Positions 9,590-19,572 are shown, counted from the stretch's first letter. The stretch is 64,000 nt of DNA from an uncultured Chitinophagaceae bacterium (GCA_903895845.1 CAITVK010000074.1:1-64000), one strand, 5' to 3'. Notes: generated by a model from the letters alone, not told the origin. Made by a program: numbers and translations.

Positions 9590-10953
9590 TAAAACAACAG
9601 CTGATATACTTCATGCACCTGCCCTGCAGCTACTATTTGTATCTTGAATGATTTTGGATCGAAGCTTTTCTTGTTGTATTTACTAACTATAATCTTCTCA
9701 AAACCTAGTTTCTCTGCTTCTGCAATGCGTTGTTCTGTGCGGTTTACGGCACGTATTTCCCCATTCAATCCCACTTCACCGGCAAAGCAAACGTGCGGTG
9801 GCAACGGCACATCTTCATAGCTACTTAATAGCGCACAAATAATGGCAAGGTCTATGGAAGGATCTTCTACTTTCAGTCCCCCTGCTATGTTTACGAATAC
9901 ATCTTTTGTCCCAAATAAGAAACCTCCTCTCTTTTCCAATACGGCCAATAATAACTGTAATCTTCTTAAATCGAATCCGCTCACTGTCCGTTGTGGCGTT
10001 CCATAAACACTTTGGGTTACCAATGCTTGTACCTCAATCAATAGGGGACGCATCCCTTCTAGGGAGGCAGCAATGGCACTTCCACTCAATTGTTCTTCGC
10101 GTTGGGTAATTAATATTTCTGATGGATTAGACACTACGCGCATCCCTTCGCCTGTCATTTCATAAATCCCCAATTCGGATGTACTTCCAAACCTGTTCTT
10201 TAATGTCCTCAGTATTCTATAGGCATAATGACGGTCGCCTTCAAATTGCAACACGGTATCCACCATGTGTTCCAGTATTTTGGGACCTGCAATATTGCCG
10301 TCTTTGGTGATGTGTCCAATCAAGAAAACAGGGGTATTGGTCTCTTTTGCAAATCGTTGAAACTCAGCTGCGCATTCTCTTATCTGACTAATACTCCCTG
10401 CCGATGAGTCTATAATATTCGATTGAATCGTCTGTATAGAATCAACAATCACTAGTTGCGGCTGTAGCTTTTTTATCTCTTCAAAAATGGCTTGTATGGA
10501 TGTCTCTGTCAAGAGATAGAAGTTCTTATTCTCCATCTTCAGCCTGTCGGCGCGCATTTTTATCTGTTGTTCACTTTCCTCTCCACTAATGTAAAGCACT
10601 TTTATTTCGCTCATCATCAACCCATGTTGCAGAAACAAAGTACTCTTTCCAATGCCGGGTTCGCCCCCCACCAATACAATGCTTCCGGGTACGATTCCTC
10701 CACCCAGAACTCGGTTTAGCTCTGCGTCTTTAGTCACAATCCGTACTTCTTCCAATGCCGTCACATCCTCCAATGCAATCGCTTTGTTTGCTTTTCGGGC
10801 ACCCACTCCGCTCCAGGTTTGCTCCTTGGTGCCTTTGTCCAAAACCTCTTCCACAAACGTGTTCCATTCATTACAAGCCGGACATTTGCCTACCCATTTC
10901 ACGCTCTCATAACCACAGTTGCTACAAAAGAAAGCTGTTTTTATCTTGCTCAT
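9589..10953 (-). CDS. radA: DNA repair protein RadA (Sms)
   Basis: 454 residues, full family length. N-terminal C4 zinc finger C10-x2-C13 ... C24-x2-C27, RecA-like ATPase with Walker A GGEPGIGKST at 96-105, the RadA-specific KNRFG motif at 252-256, and a C-terminal Lon-protease-like domain (FVNIAGGLKVEDPSIDLAI, VGLNGEIRAV). RadA is a branch-migration helicase that extends D-loops during recombination and transformation. It is the first gene of a probable radA-comF unit. Its 776-bp upstream gap faces the divergent threonine aldolase gene and is loaded with repeats. Confidence 0.95.
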   Translation of the reverse strand: MSKIKTAFFCSNCGYESVKWVGKCPACNEWNTFVEEVLDKGTKEQTWSGVGARKANKAIALEDVTALEEVRIVTKDAELNRVLGGGIVPGSIVLVGGEPGIGKSTLFLQHGLMMSEIKVLYISGEESEQQIKMRADRLKMENKNFYLLTETSIQAIFEEIKKLQPQLVIVDSIQTIQSNIIDSSAGSISQIRECAAEFQRFAKETNTPVFLIGHITKDGNIAGPKILEHMVDTVLQFEGDRHYAYRILRTLKNRFGSTSELGIYEMTGEGMRVVSNPSEILITQREEQLSGSAIAASLEGMRPLLIEVQALVTQSVYGTPQRTVSGFDLRRLQLLLAVLEKRGGFLFGTKDVFVNIAGGLKVEDPSIDLAIICALLSSYEDVPLPPHVCFAGEVGLNGEIRAVNRTEQRIAEAEKLGFEKIIVSKYNKKSFDPKSFKIQIVAAGQVHEVYQLLF

Positions 10954-11033
10954 TCGGTAAAGATAGAGGGATGAAAGTAAAAAAATAAAATGTGAATAGA
11001 AGAATAAGCAAGTTATTACTTCAAGGGCTTTTT

Positions 11034-11057
11034 ACTTACGACTCACGACTTGCGACT
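11034..11057. repeat. heptamer run (CTTACGA type)
   Basis: Units CTTACGA CTCACGA CTTGCGA in tandem. The same word family, on the opposite strand, occurs at 34632-34662 inside a T9SS gene. Confidence 0.6.
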
Positions 11058-11065
11058 TTTTTATG

Positions 11066-11145
11066 GCGTGCCCCTACGGGTCGGGCTTTCCATTCCAATC
11101 TTTTTGCCAAGCAGCAAAAAGGATTTCCACTGCAATCCCTCACGC
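11066..11145. repeat. palindromic dispersed repeat, GCGTG...CACGC ends
   Basis: About 80 bp bounded by GCGTG (11066-11070) and CACGC (11141-11145), with an inner imperfect hairpin AATCTTTTTGC/GCAAAAAGGATT. I recall similar CCCTACGGGTCGGGCT-type repeats as abundant in Bacteroidota genomes (memory, unchecked). Noncoding. Confidence 0.55.
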
Positions 11146-11163
11146 AACATTCAACCACCAATT

Positions 11164-11200
11164 CCCCTCTTTTGGAGGGGTGGCCGACAGGCCGGGGTGG
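11164..11200. repeat. GC-rich palindromic repeat
   Basis: CCCCTCTTTTGGAGGGG hairpin followed by GTGGCCGACAGGCCGGGG. It directly abuts the previous repeat and precedes the 21-bp array by 20 bp. Confidence 0.5.
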
Positions 11201-11220
11201 TTTCTTAATTCATCAGCTGC

Positions 11221-11434
11221 CAATGTTTGCACTGCGTACCCCATTGTTCGTACTGCGTACCCCATTGTTCGTACTGCGTACCTCAATGTTTGCACTGCGT
11301 ACCCCATTGTTTGCACTGCGTACCCCAATGTTTGTACTGCGTACCCCAATGAACGTACTGCGTACCCCAATGTTTGTGCTTCGTACCCTATTGTTTGCAC
11401 TGCGTACCCAATTGTTCGTACTGCGTACCCCAAC
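11221..11434. repeat. 21-bp tandem array 1, ten units plus a partial
   Basis: Unit CAATGTTTGCACTGCGTACCC. Ten complete units run 11221-11430 and a partial one follows. The GTACTGCGTACCC half, which contains GTAC-N3-GTAC, is nearly invariant. Changes fall mainly in CAATGTTTGY/CATTGTTCGT, at the same few columns. The array lies in the divergent radA/threonine aldolase gap. Since 21 is a multiple of three, several frames are open across it by construction, so these are not genes. Confidence 0.95.
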
Positions 11435-11453
11435 TAATAAAGTGTGTAAATGA

Positions 11454-11729
11454 TTAATAAAAACTTATTAATGCTTTAAAATCTAGCTTCCTACCTCCAA
11501 AACCTTACATTGATCAATGTCTTGCAATGTTTTCTATGTCTGCCCAGAATATTAACCCAATCATTGGGCTTTCTTTGGCATAAAATCTACTTTTGGAAAG
11601 CCCTCTCTTTTCTTTTTCAAGCTTTTAAAAACAATAGAGCAAGATAATAAGTTATTTAGGTAATATTTGTATTAATAGTAAAGCTAGGTTTGAAGCAGAT
11701 AACATATTAGCAACTTTAAATTTATAAAA
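11454..11729. other. leader region of the threonine aldolase-pgi unit
   Basis: AT-rich stretch after array 1, no ORF of interest. It holds a possible long-loop hairpin GGGCTTTC (11566-11573) with GAAAGCCC (11596-11603), then the promoter-like box at 11685. No known riboswitch recognised. Confidence 0.4.
11685..11692 (+). promoter_or_regulatory. -7 promoter box for threonine aldolase
   Basis: TAGGTTTG matches TAnnTTTG, 37 bp before the ATG. A TTTG at 11666-11669 could serve as -33 element, although the spacing (15 bp) is shorter than usual. Confidence 0.45.
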
Positions 11730-12743
11730 ATGATAGATCTCAGATCGGATACCGTCACTAAACCATCACCCGCAATGCTAGATGCGATGATGAGAGCTAA
11801 GGTGGGTGACGATGTTTTTGGTGAAGACCCCACCGTAAATGAACTGGAAGCAATGGCAGCCGAAATGTTTGGGATGGAAGCTGGTATTTTTTGTCCTAGT
11901 GGCACCATGACAAACCAGATTGCCATAAAAGTGCATACACAACCGGGCGATGAAGTTATTTGCGATAAATTGGCTCATATCTATCAGTACGAGGGAGGCG
12001 GTATTGCCTTTAACAGTGGCTGTTCGGTTAAGCTGCTGGATGGTGACAGAGGCAGGATTAATGCCGACCAAGTACTTGAAGGCATTAATGCAAATCAGGA
12101 TTTTAAGGCTGCTACAAGTTTGGTAGCGTTAGAAAATACAACGAACCGAGGGGGTGGAAGTTGCTATGATTTTAGTGCCCTCATTGCAATGAGCGAGGTT
12201 TGTGCAGAAAACAATTTGGGTTTTCACCTGGATGGAGCCCGTTTATTTAATGCTCTGGTTGCAAAGAAAGAGACTCCAAAACAATATGGGGAACTATTTG
12301 ATAGTATCTCCATTTGTTTGAGTAAGGGTTTAGGTGCACCGGTTGGAAGTGTGCTGTTGGGTACCAATAAATTTATAAAAAAGGCACGAAGAGTACGAAA
12401 AGCATTTGGTGGAGGAATGAGGCAAGCTGGCTTTTTGGCTGCTGCTGGCATATATGCCTTGCAAAACAATATTGAAAGATTGGCAGACGATCATCTTCAT
12501 ACAAAACAGATAGCAGATGCATTATCAAAAAAAGATTTTGTGTCCGAAGTATTGCCTGTTGAGACCAATATTATTGTTGCAGACCTAAAAGGAAGGTTAA
12601 ATCCTGACTCATTTGTAGAGGCAATGCGAATAAATGACGTGCTTGTGATGAATATTTCTGCCCACCAAATTAGAATGGTAGTACATTTGGACGTCTCGAA
12701 GGAGATGGTGAATAAGATAGTAGCCACCATAAAAAGTTTATGA
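11730..12743 (+). CDS. ltaE: low-specificity L-threonine aldolase
   Basis: 337 residues, normal length. Cleaves L-threonine or allo-threonine to glycine and acetaldehyde with PLP. The family opening [14 protein letters not shown] and [11 protein letters not shown] is intact. HLDGAR at 166-171 contributes the PLP-ring Asp, and [14 protein letters not shown] carries the Schiff-base Lys199. Cytosolic. The pgi gene starts 49 bp downstream on the same strand, so the two may share a transcript. The functional link between glycine supply and pgi is not obvious. Confidence 0.92.
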   Translation: MIDLRSDTVTKPSPAMLDAMMRAKVGDDVFGEDPTVNELEAMAAEMFGMEAGIFCPSGTMTNQIAIKVHTQPGDEVICDKLAHIYQYEGGGIAFNSGCSVKLLDGDRGRINADQVLEGINANQDFKAATSLVALENTTNRGGGSCYDFSALIAMSEVCAENNLGFHLDGARLFNALVAKKETPKQYGELFDSISICLSKGLGAPVGSVLLGTNKFIKKARRVRKAFGGGMRQAGFLAAAGIYALQNNIERLADDHLHTKQIADALSKKDFVSEVLPVETNIIVADLKGRLNPDSFVEAMRINDVLVMNISAHQIRMVVHLDVSKEMVNKIVATIKSL

Positions 12744-12792
12744 TAACAAGGTTACAATTAGTTAGAACAAGTATTTAAAGAAAACACACATT

Positions 12793-14448
12793 ATGCTACC
12801 AAGAATTAATCCTACTAATACGCAGGCGTGGATGCTGCTTCGAAAACACTATCAGGATGAAATGAGTCGCAAACACATGCGTGACTTATTTGCTCAAGAG
12901 CCAGATCGTTTCAAGAAATTTTCTCTTTGTTTAGGTGATATCGTTTTTGATTACTCCAAGAATATCATCAATCAAAAAACAATGCAACTCTTGTTGCAAC
13001 TAGCAGATGAAAGCAAAGTAAAAGAGGCTATTCACGAAATGTTTGTAGGCATCAAGATTAACGAAACCGAGCAACGTAGTGTATTACATACTGCTTTGAG
13101 GAGTTTTTCGGATACGCCAATCCTTGTTGATGGTAAAGACGTGATGCCACAAATTCAGAAGGTAAAAGAACAGATGCACGCTTTCTGCAAAAAGATTCAT
13201 AGTGGAGATTGGAAGGGTTATACTGGAAAACCAATCAAGTATATTGTAAACATAGGAATTGGCGGTAGTGATCTTGGCCCAGTAATGGTAACCGAAGCAC
13301 TGAAACCTTATTGGCAGCCGGGCATTCAGCCTTATTTTGTGAGTAATGTCGATGGAACACACATAGCTGAAACATTGAAGCTAGTTAATCCTGAAGAAAC
13401 CCTCTTTTTGATTGCTTCCAAAACGTTTACCACTCAGGAAACCATGACCAATGCATTAACTGCGAGGGCTTGGTTTTTGGAATCTGCAAAGGATGAAGCA
13501 CATGTTGCCAAACATTTTGCTGCTTTAAGTACCAATGAAGAGTCGGTGACAAAGTTTGGCATTGACAAAGCCAATATGTTTGAGTTCTGGGATTGGGTAG
13601 GTGGACGATACAGCCTATGGAGTGCCATTGGTTTGTCGATTGCTTTGACCATTGGATATGACAACTTTGAACAATTGCTGAAGGGTGCTTATGCAGTGGA
13701 CGAACACGTACAAAAAGAAAAGTTCGATAAGAACATACCTGTGTTGATGGCTCTTCTGGGAATCTGGTACACCAATTTCTTTGGTGCACAAAGTGAAGCT
13801 ATCTTACCTTATGATCAATATATGCATCGCTTTGCAGCCTATTTCCAACAAGGCAATATGGAGAGCAATGGAAAGAGTACAGATAGAAACGGTAATAGCA
13901 TAGACTATGCAACAGGACCTGTAATATGGGGCGAACCCGGCACAAATGGCCAACATGCCTTTTATCAATTGATACACCAAGGTACTTTGGTAATTCCTTG
14001 CGATTTTATTGCACCTGCAATCAGCCACAATCCAATTGGCGACCATCATTTGAAATTGATGTCTAACTTCTTTGCACAAACAGAAGCGTTGATGAATGGG
14101 AAAAGTGAGAATGAAGTAAAGATTGAGTTGATGAAGGCAGGCAAATCGGAAGAAGAAAACAAAAAACTTGTTCCTTTCAAAGTGTTTGATGGCAATAAGC
14201 CAACTAACTCAATACTAGTTAAGGAAATTACGCCTTACACTTTGGGAAGTTTAATTGCTTTGTACGAACACAAGATATTTGTACAAGGTGTAATCTGGAA
14301 TATTTTTAGTTTCGATCAGTGGGGTGTTGAGTTGGGTAAGCAATTAGCCAACAAGATATTGCCCGAGCTGGAGAAACCAGAGCCAGTAACAAGCCATGAT
14401 GTATCTACAAATGGATTAATTAATATCTTCAAGAAATTCAGGAGCTAG
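12793..14448 (+). CDS. pgi: glucose-6-phosphate isomerase
   Basis: 551 residues, typical of the large PGI form. Interconverts glucose-6-phosphate and fructose-6-phosphate in glycolysis and gluconeogenesis. Visible signatures: [47 protein letters not shown] and [19 protein letters not shown] (catalytic Glu and His region), and GQLANKI-like [11 protein letters not shown] near the end. A strong rho-independent terminator follows at 14468. Confidence 0.96.
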   Translation: MLPRINPTNTQAWMLLRKHYQDEMSRKHMRDLFAQEPDRFKKFSLCLGDIVFDYSKNIINQKTMQLLLQLADESKVKEAIHEMFVGIKINETEQRSVLHTALRSFSDTPILVDGKDVMPQIQKVKEQMHAFCKKIHSGDWKGYTGKPIKYIVNIGIGGSDLGPVMVTEALKPYWQPGIQPYFVSNVDGTHIAETLKLVNPEETLFLIASKTFTTQETMTNALTARAWFLESAKDEAHVAKHFAALSTNEESVTKFGIDKANMFEFWDWVGGRYSLWSAIGLSIALTIGYDNFEQLLKGAYAVDEHVQKEKFDKNIPVLMALLGIWYTNFFGAQSEAILPYDQYMHRFAAYFQQGNMESNGKSTDRNGNSIDYATGPVIWGEPGTNGQHAFYQLIHQGTLVIPCDFIAPAISHNPIGDHHLKLMSNFFAQTEALMNGKSENEVKIELMKAGKSEEENKKLVPFKVFDGNKPTNSILVKEITPYTLGSLIALYEHKIFVQGVIWNIFSFDQWGVELGKQLANKILPELEKPEPVTSHDVSTNGLINIFKKFRS

Positions 14449-14467
14449 TTTAAATATAACAAAAATT

Positions 14468-14514
14468 AATCCCCAAGAGATGACAACTGAAAGTCTATTT
14501 CTTGGGGATTTTTC
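14468..14514 (+). terminator. rho-independent terminator after pgi
   Basis: Perfect 10-bp stem AATCCCCAAG (14468-14477) with CTTGGGGATT (14501-14510), followed by TTTTC. It is also positioned to stop transcription of the facing lipoprotein gene. Confidence 0.85.
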
Positions 14515-14559
14515 ATTTCCAATCTTAGCGTCTAGAAGGTATGTGCAAATCTGTATCTT

Positions 14560-15162
14560 TTACGGCAATTCCTCTACTTTGATAGTAATGTTGTGAGGTG
14601 CCACTTCATTTCCCCCAAAATAAGGATATAACTTATAGCCAATAATTGAAGTAGTCTTTGCAGTTCGTGGCATTGAAGTAGTCGTTCCATTTACGGTAAA
14701 GAGATACAATTTACGTAGGGTATCTATTCCAATATTACAATCAACTTCTTGTCCAATTGGCACAATTGCGAGTTGCTGGATAGCACGGATACTATCGTTG
14801 TAGGTATATCCAAAAAGCTTCAATGCATTATTGCTCCAAGACCATCCAACCCTTGCACTAAATGCATGATGAGATGCTTGGTTATCCGAAAAACCAAAGA
14901 GTTTATTTACATCTTGTTGATTTGCACTATCAACTGTTGAATAAATGGCAGAACTATCAAAGATTGCTTTAAAATGCTGGTGAGGGGCCGCAATAAATTC
15001 AATGTGGGTTGAATCAAAACCCGTTGCATAATGATTCCCTTGTGGGATGGTATAAGTGATAAAGCTTGGTGGATTAACCTGAGGTATTGTTGGAGTGCTA
15101 CTTTTACTGCAGCTCAATTGCAGTATTACAATACTAAATAGCAAGCAAGTAAATTTTTGCAC
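14560..15162 (-). CDS. uncharacterised lipoprotein
   Basis: 200 residues from a GTG start (no ATG available at the signal peptide). Signal sequence MQKFTCLLFSIVILQLSC has a lipobox LQLSC, so Cys18 should be lipidated and the protein anchored in the membrane. The mature part begins SKSSTPTIPQVNPP, a flexible Pro/Ser/Thr linker, and continues with a mostly beta-strand-like sequence of no family I recognise. Monocistronic, convergent with pgi and divergent from the polyprenyl synthase. Confidence 0.7.
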   Translation of the reverse strand: MQKFTCLLFSIVILQLSCSKSSTPTIPQVNPPSFITYTIPQGNHYATGFDSTHIEFIAAPHQHFKAIFDSSAIYSTVDSANQQDVNKLFGFSDNQASHHAFSARVGWSWSNNALKLFGYTYNDSIRAIQQLAIVPIGQEVDCNIGIDTLRKLYLFTVNGTTTSMPRTAKTTSIIGYKLYPYFGGNEVAPHNITIKVEELP

Positions 15163-15332
15163 AGTTATATAATTAAGGATATAAAATTAGGGATATTTGA
15201 ATATAATACCCGACAAGAATCTTACAGATTCAAAAACACCATTTTCCGCTTTGCCAATAACATAGAAACGCATTATTTCCAATCATTAACTAATCTTTCT
15301 TTATTTTCCGCCTTGCTATTCTTTTTTTAATT

Positions 15333-15340
15333 TAGTTTTG
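15333..15340 (+). promoter_or_regulatory. -7 box close to the polyprenyl synthase start
   Basis: TAGTTTTG (TAnnTTTG) ends only 4 bp before the ATG at 15345; TTG at 15313-15315 could act as -33. If used, the mRNA would be almost leaderless. Confidence 0.4.
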
Positions 15341-15344
15341 CTTT

Positions 15345-16310
15345 ATGCACAGTTTTCAAGAATTAGCCCACGAATTTGTAACGCGTTTTGATAACCCTCA
15401 CTTCCCTAAACATCCTGCTAGCTTATACGAACCCGGTAATTATTTTCTTAAAATCGGTGGTAAAAGAATTCGCCCTATCATGTGTCTGATGGGTAATGAA
15501 CTCTTTGGTGATATCAGTGAGGATGCCTACCATGTTGCCATAGCAATAGAACTATTTCACAACTTCACCCTCGTGCATGATGATATTATGGACGCTGCCC
15601 CTCTCAGACGTGGGATAGAAACTGTACATACCAAATATGGTAGTAGTGTTGCATTGCTATGTGGCGATGTGATGATGATTAAAGCTTACGACTATATTAA
15701 TAAAATAAGTTTAGAACACATTAAAGCAGTCATTGAACTGTTTAATAAAACAGCTGCTGAAGTATGTGAGGGACAACAGCTGGATATGGACTTTGAAAAG
15801 CAAGAAGCTGTGTTGTTTGAAGAATACCTGCACATGATTACGCTGAAAACGTCGGTATTACTAGCGGCCTCTTTGAAGCTTGGGGCTATCATTGGTGGTG
15901 CCGGTGAAGCAAACTGCAACAGTATCTACAACTTTGGCTTGAACTTGGGATTAGCTTTTCAGATTCAAGATGATTATCTGGATGCCTTTGGGGATCCTAC
16001 CAAATTTGGGAAAGATGTGGGTGGAGATATCCGTCAGAATAAAAAGACTTTCCTTCTATTACACGCTTTAGAAGTAGCTACTCCAGAACAAAAGGTAATC
16101 ATTAATGAATTGATAAGCACAAATCCTGCTGACAAAGTAGAGAAAATGTTATCGATTTTCAAAGCTTGCAATGTAGATGCTTGGGCTAAACAACTGAAGG
16201 AACAATACCTTGCCAAAGCGTATGATTATCTGGATGAGATTGCTGTAACAAGTGCAAGGAAAGCAGAGTTGACTAAACTTGCAGCGTACTTGATACAAAG
16301 GGAAAACTAG
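15345..16310 (+). CDS. trans-polyprenyl diphosphate synthase (octaprenyl/geranylgeranyl type)
   Basis: 321 residues. Condenses isopentenyl diphosphate onto allylic diphosphates to build the isoprenoid chain, most likely for menaquinone. First Asp-rich motif DDIMD at 79-83 followed by RRG, second DDYLD at 209-213, and GGKRIRP at 38-44 for diphosphate binding. Bulky residues near the first motif would set chain length, but product length cannot be read with confidence, so no symbol is given. A heptamer run starts 2 bp after the stop codon. Confidence 0.9.
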   Translation: MHSFQELAHEFVTRFDNPHFPKHPASLYEPGNYFLKIGGKRIRPIMCLMGNELFGDISEDAYHVAIAIELFHNFTLVHDDIMDAAPLRRGIETVHTKYGSSVALLCGDVMMIKAYDYINKISLEHIKAVIELFNKTAAEVCEGQQLDMDFEKQEAVLFEEYLHMITLKTSVLLAASLKLGAIIGGAGEANCNSIYNFGLNLGLAFQIQDDYLDAFGDPTKFGKDVGGDIRQNKKTFLLLHALEVATPEQKVIINELISTNPADKVEKMLSIFKACNVDAWAKQLKEQYLAKAYDYLDEIAVTSARKAELTKLAAYLIQREN

Positions 16311-16312
16311 GT

Positions 16313-16344
16313 AGTTATTAGTTATTAGTTATTAGTTATTAGTG
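16313..16344. repeat. heptamer run AGTTATT x4
   Basis: Four perfect AGTTATT units immediately after the polyprenyl synthase stop. A weak hairpin TTTGTAT (16353-16359) with ATACAAA (16374-16380) follows in the convergent gap. Confidence 0.75.
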
Positions 16345-16394
16345 AAAAACGTTTGTATTAAAACCTTATTTTATACAAAGTAATGTACTACCTC

Positions 16395-16763
16395 TTAATT
16401 CAAAATTTCATTGATAACTCGTACCAATTCCTTGGCATTAAAAGGCTTTGTGATGTAGGCTTTCGCACCACCAACAATCCCTTTATTCTTGTCTATCACA
16501 TCTGCAAAAGCAGTTAAAAATACAAAAGGAATATCTTTAAGGGTATCTTTTTCTTTTACCAACCTAATAAACTCAAAGCCATCAATTTGTCCCATCATTA
16601 CATCGCTGAGAATTAAATCGGGCTTTGCTGTTTCTAGACTCGTAAGGGCATCAGTAGCATTGGTTGCCTGTAAAGTGTTAAAACCAAACAACTCCAAGAT
16701 AGAGACAATGTTTTGTAACAACATGTGTTCATCTTCTACCACTAAAATTGTCTTCTTATCCAT
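16395..16763 (-). CDS. single-domain response regulator
   Basis: 122 residues, a receiver domain only. Acidic pocket ED at 10-11, phospho-acceptor Asp54 (LILSDVMMG), Lys106 in ITKPFNA. With no output domain it should act by phosphotransfer or protein contact, like CheY or Spo0F-type proteins. It lies 6 bp after the PAS kinase gene, which makes it the likely partner. The three genes from 19300 to 16395 form one unit on the minus strand. Confidence 0.88.
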   Translation of the reverse strand: MDKKTILVVEDEHMLLQNIVSILELFGFNTLQATNATDALTSLETAKPDLILSDVMMGQIDGFEFIRLVKEKDTLKDIPFVFLTAFADVIDKNKGIVGGAKAYITKPFNAKELVRVINEILN

Positions 16764-16769
16764 TCTGTT

Positions 16770-18656
16770 TTAATAAGGAATCTTTATGGAGAAAATGGTA
16801 CCAGCATCCAGCTTACTCTTAATGCGGATGGAGCCTTTGTGTTGGTCTACAAAATACTTCACTACAACTAATCCGATACCTGTACCACTAATGCTGCCCA
16901 CATTTCGTCCTCTTGCAAAAGAAGAGAATAGTTTTTCTATGTCATCGGGATGGATACCAATGCCACTATCAATTACAGAGAAAGTAATGTAACTATTGCT
17001 GTAACGCAGACGTAATGATGGCGCTTGTTTGTTTGGAGAATACTTGAATGAATTTTCAATCAGATTCTGAAGGATATGCCGAAGCATCTTCACATCAAAA
17101 GGAAATACTCTTTCCTTTCCTTTTACAACCAACTTAAGCGTACGATCATCCTTCCAAGGAGCATATGATTTTTTTATAAGTTCATTTACAAAACTAATCA
17201 GCGAAATCTCTTCTGGATTAAACTCAATCTTTCCTGCTTCTATCTTACTAATCATCAAGATATCATTCATGAAGGTTGTCATCCTTTCTACTTCACTTAA
17301 TATATGGTTTGTATAACTTTCTATGTCGGAACTTGGCTTTCCGCTGGCCAGCATTATCTGAATAATTTCGGCACAAGAAGATATAATGGCTAAAGGGGTT
17401 CTCATTTCATGAGAAACCATATTTACGAAGGCTGATTTAAGCTCATTTAATTCTTTTTCACGCTTAACAACCTCCAATAAATTTTCTTCCAAAACAACTT
17501 CTCCCGTTATATCATTTAATACTGCCACTATTCCGCTTTGTTTATTTTCGTTATTTGAAACACCCTTGCGAATATTGTATTTATACCAACTTTGGCCATT
17601 ATCTTTACTAGGAAGTGTTATTCTTCCACCGGTATTATCCATCTCTTCTGATAAAACAGCAAACACATCCTTGTAGAAGTCTGGTTTTTGAAACGGTATA
17701 TATTTAAAAATATTGCCTAACTCAATACCTTCTTCCAAAAAATGGCTTTTAAATGCGTCATTTAAAAAGTTAACTTCTAAATTTTCGTTTGCAATAAATA
17801 CAACATCATTAACAGAATTTAGTGCATGTACATACTGCTTGATCATTTCGCTTAACCGGCTTTCTGCTTCCTTCTCACCAGAGATATCTATGGAATAACC
17901 TACTATTTTAACCACTTTTCCATCCTCATCAACTAAAGGACAAAGTGTTGTTCTTTTATAACATTCATTACCCAATAAATCATTTTCCTTTAACTCATAA
18001 TGAGTTACTTCCACTTGCTCTGTTGCTTTATCGAAAGCGGCATCCTTTACATCGGAATTATCATTGCTTATACTATAGTACCTATAGTAGTCAGCATCAT
18101 TTTTTCCGATAATAAACCGCCTCTTTCTTTCATCAGGAAGTGCGTGTTTATTGACAAATATATATTGTTTCTGAGCATTGAGAATAAAAATGTCGATTGG
18201 AATGTTCTCCATAATCTCTTGATACATCACCTCCTCAAGCTGTTTTTGCTGATTCAATGCCAAATGTAACTGTTGTGGATCTTCTCTGTAAATCCATAGA
18301 TGTCCAAGAACCTGACCATTTAAAATGATTGGGTTATAATCCCTATAAAATATTCTACCGTCTCTTAAACTCAACTGCTCCGATTTAACAGGCATCTTGT
18401 CTTCTATGAGTTCTTCAATTCGATAAATAAACCGAGAGGGATTTTTGAACTGAAAGCTAGCACCTATAACACCTTCTTCACAATTAGATCCAAGTACAGA
18501 TTCTGGAGGAAGTTTGATTTTGAACAGATTGCAAAATCCTTCATTAACAAATTCTACAACTCGATCCTTTGACTCGAGCAAGATGGCATCACTAAAGCTA
18601 TTAAGTATTAGCTTAAGTTTTTCCTTTTCGATGTTGTAGAAATTTTCGTTATTCAT
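16770..18656 (-). CDS. PAS-domain sensor histidine kinase
   Basis: 628 residues, no signal peptide or membrane segment, so probably a soluble sensor. Several PAS-like domains fill residues about 1-390 (SDAILLESKDRVVEFVNEGF; FILNAQKQYIFVNKHAL with a PAC-like GYSIDISGEKEAE; VNDVVFIANENLEVNFLND). HisKA follows with FVNMVSHEMRTPL, phospho-acceptor His416, then HATPase_c with NLIENSFKYS, DSGIGI and GTGIGLVVVKY. Ligand or cofactor not evident. It sits between a NarL-type regulator (14 bp upstream) and a receiver-only protein (6 bp downstream). Confidence 0.9.
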   Translation of the reverse strand: MNNENFYNIEKEKLKLILNSFSDAILLESKDRVVEFVNEGFCNLFKIKLPPESVLGSNCEEGVIGASFQFKNPSRFIYRIEELIEDKMPVKSEQLSLRDGRIFYRDYNPIILNGQVLGHLWIYREDPQQLHLALNQQKQLEEVMYQEIMENIPIDIFILNAQKQYIFVNKHALPDERKRRFIIGKNDADYYRYYSISNDNSDVKDAAFDKATEQVEVTHYELKENDLLGNECYKRTTLCPLVDEDGKVVKIVGYSIDISGEKEAESRLSEMIKQYVHALNSVNDVVFIANENLEVNFLNDAFKSHFLEEGIELGNIFKYIPFQKPDFYKDVFAVLSEEMDNTGGRITLPSKDNGQSWYKYNIRKGVSNNENKQSGIVAVLNDITGEVVLEENLLEVVKREKELNELKSAFVNMVSHEMRTPLAIISSCAEIIQIMLASGKPSSDIESYTNHILSEVERMTTFMNDILMISKIEAGKIEFNPEEISLISFVNELIKKSYAPWKDDRTLKLVVKGKERVFPFDVKMLRHILQNLIENSFKYSPNKQAPSLRLRYSNSYITFSVIDSGIGIHPDDIEKLFSSFARGRNVGSISGTGIGLVVVKYFVDQHKGSIRIKSKLDAGTIFSIKIPY

Positions 18657-18670
18657 AATAGACCTTAGAT

Positions 18671-19300
18671 TTATTTTCTTAGCACTTTGGCTAGTAATTC
18701 TGACTTAGAACGTACCCCCAATTTTGTATAAACACTTTTTAAATGATCATTTACTGTTGTTGAAGAAATACCCAATGCGATTGATATTTCTTTATAAGTT
18801 AATCCCTTTAATAATTCATCTACCACTCCTTTCTCCCTTGTGGTAAGTCCGTAACTATTATCATCAAACGATTCACGCGGTTTATGAATCTTGTTAAACA
18901 GCTTCATTGCTACCTCTGGCGTTATCAAAGCCCCTCCTTTTCTTATGATATCGATATTGTCTAGCAACTCTTTTATCTTGAAAGGCTTTAGTAAGTAACC
19001 ATTTGCCCCCCGCTGTATGCAGTCGAAGATGATGTTCTCATCGTCATTACCAGTTATCACTACAATATGAACATCATTCCAATGTTTTCGTATATAAGTA
19101 ATACCTTCTAAACCAGAGATGCCAGGCAAACCCAAATCTATTAATATGATATAGGGTTCATCTGTCTCGGCAATCTTTTCAAAAAAAACTTCCATACTGT
19201 TGTATGAGAAGATCAATAGAACATCGTTGACCATATTGATACACTCTTCAATATTGCGTCTTAGGAAGCGATCATCCTCGATAATTCCTAAAGTAATCAT
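18671..19300 (-). CDS. NarL/LuxR-family response regulator
   Basis: 209 residues. Receiver domain with Asp55 (ILIDLGLPG) and Lys near 105 (LLKPFKIKEL), then a LuxR-type helix-turn-helix at about 150-205: LTTREKGVVDELLKG, YKEISIALGISSTTVNDH and LKSVYTKLGVRSKSEL. It should bind DNA as a dimer when phosphorylated by the neighbouring kinase. First gene of the three-gene unit. No TAnnTTTG box was found in its upstream region, so the promoter is undefined. Targets unknown. Confidence 0.9.
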   Translation of the reverse strand: MITLGIIEDDRFLRRNIEECINMVNDVLLIFSYNSMEVFFEKIAETDEPYIILIDLGLPGISGLEGITYIRKHWNDVHIVVITGNDDENIIFDCIQRGANGYLLKPFKIKELLDNIDIIRKGGALITPEVAMKLFNKIHKPRESFDDNSYGLTTREKGVVDELLKGLTYKEISIALGISSTTVNDHLKSVYTKLGVRSKSELLAKVLRK

Positions 19301-19536
19301 ACCAATAAATTTAATAATTAAAGTAATACTTATGACCTCCCCTACTAAGTTTAGTCAACAAGTTATTTTGCCGCTAAATGTACCTTAATTATTCGTACAA
19401 AGGTGAGGGCAATGCCTGTTGTGTAAAATCCCTTCAACAAGGGATGGAAAAGTGGTCTTATTGGAATGGCTTGTTGAATATTGTGAGAATAACGGGTAAT
19501 AATTAAAAATTAGATCAAATAAAGTTGCATAAATGC

Positions 19537-19565
19537 AAAAGAGACGAAATAAATCCGTCTCTTTT
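19537..19565 (-). terminator. rho-independent terminator after carA
   Basis: 10-bp perfect stem AAAAGAGACG/CGTCTCTTTT with a 9-nt AT-rich loop, 8 bp beyond the carA stop. The stem's own U-rich 3' arm supplies the run of U. Confidence 0.8.
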
Positions 19566-19572
19566 AAATAAA

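Noticed and set aside
10992-11453. Plus-strand ORFs over array 1 (for example 153 and 124 residues) and a minus-strand ORF of 97 residues
   Set aside because: Several frames are open only because a 21-bp unit repeats the same codons; the heptapeptide repeats (FVLRTPL, RTAYPNV) have no start context and do not look like a protein.
13427-13789. 120-residue minus-strand ORF within pgi
   Set aside because: Antisense to a well-supported conserved enzyme gene.
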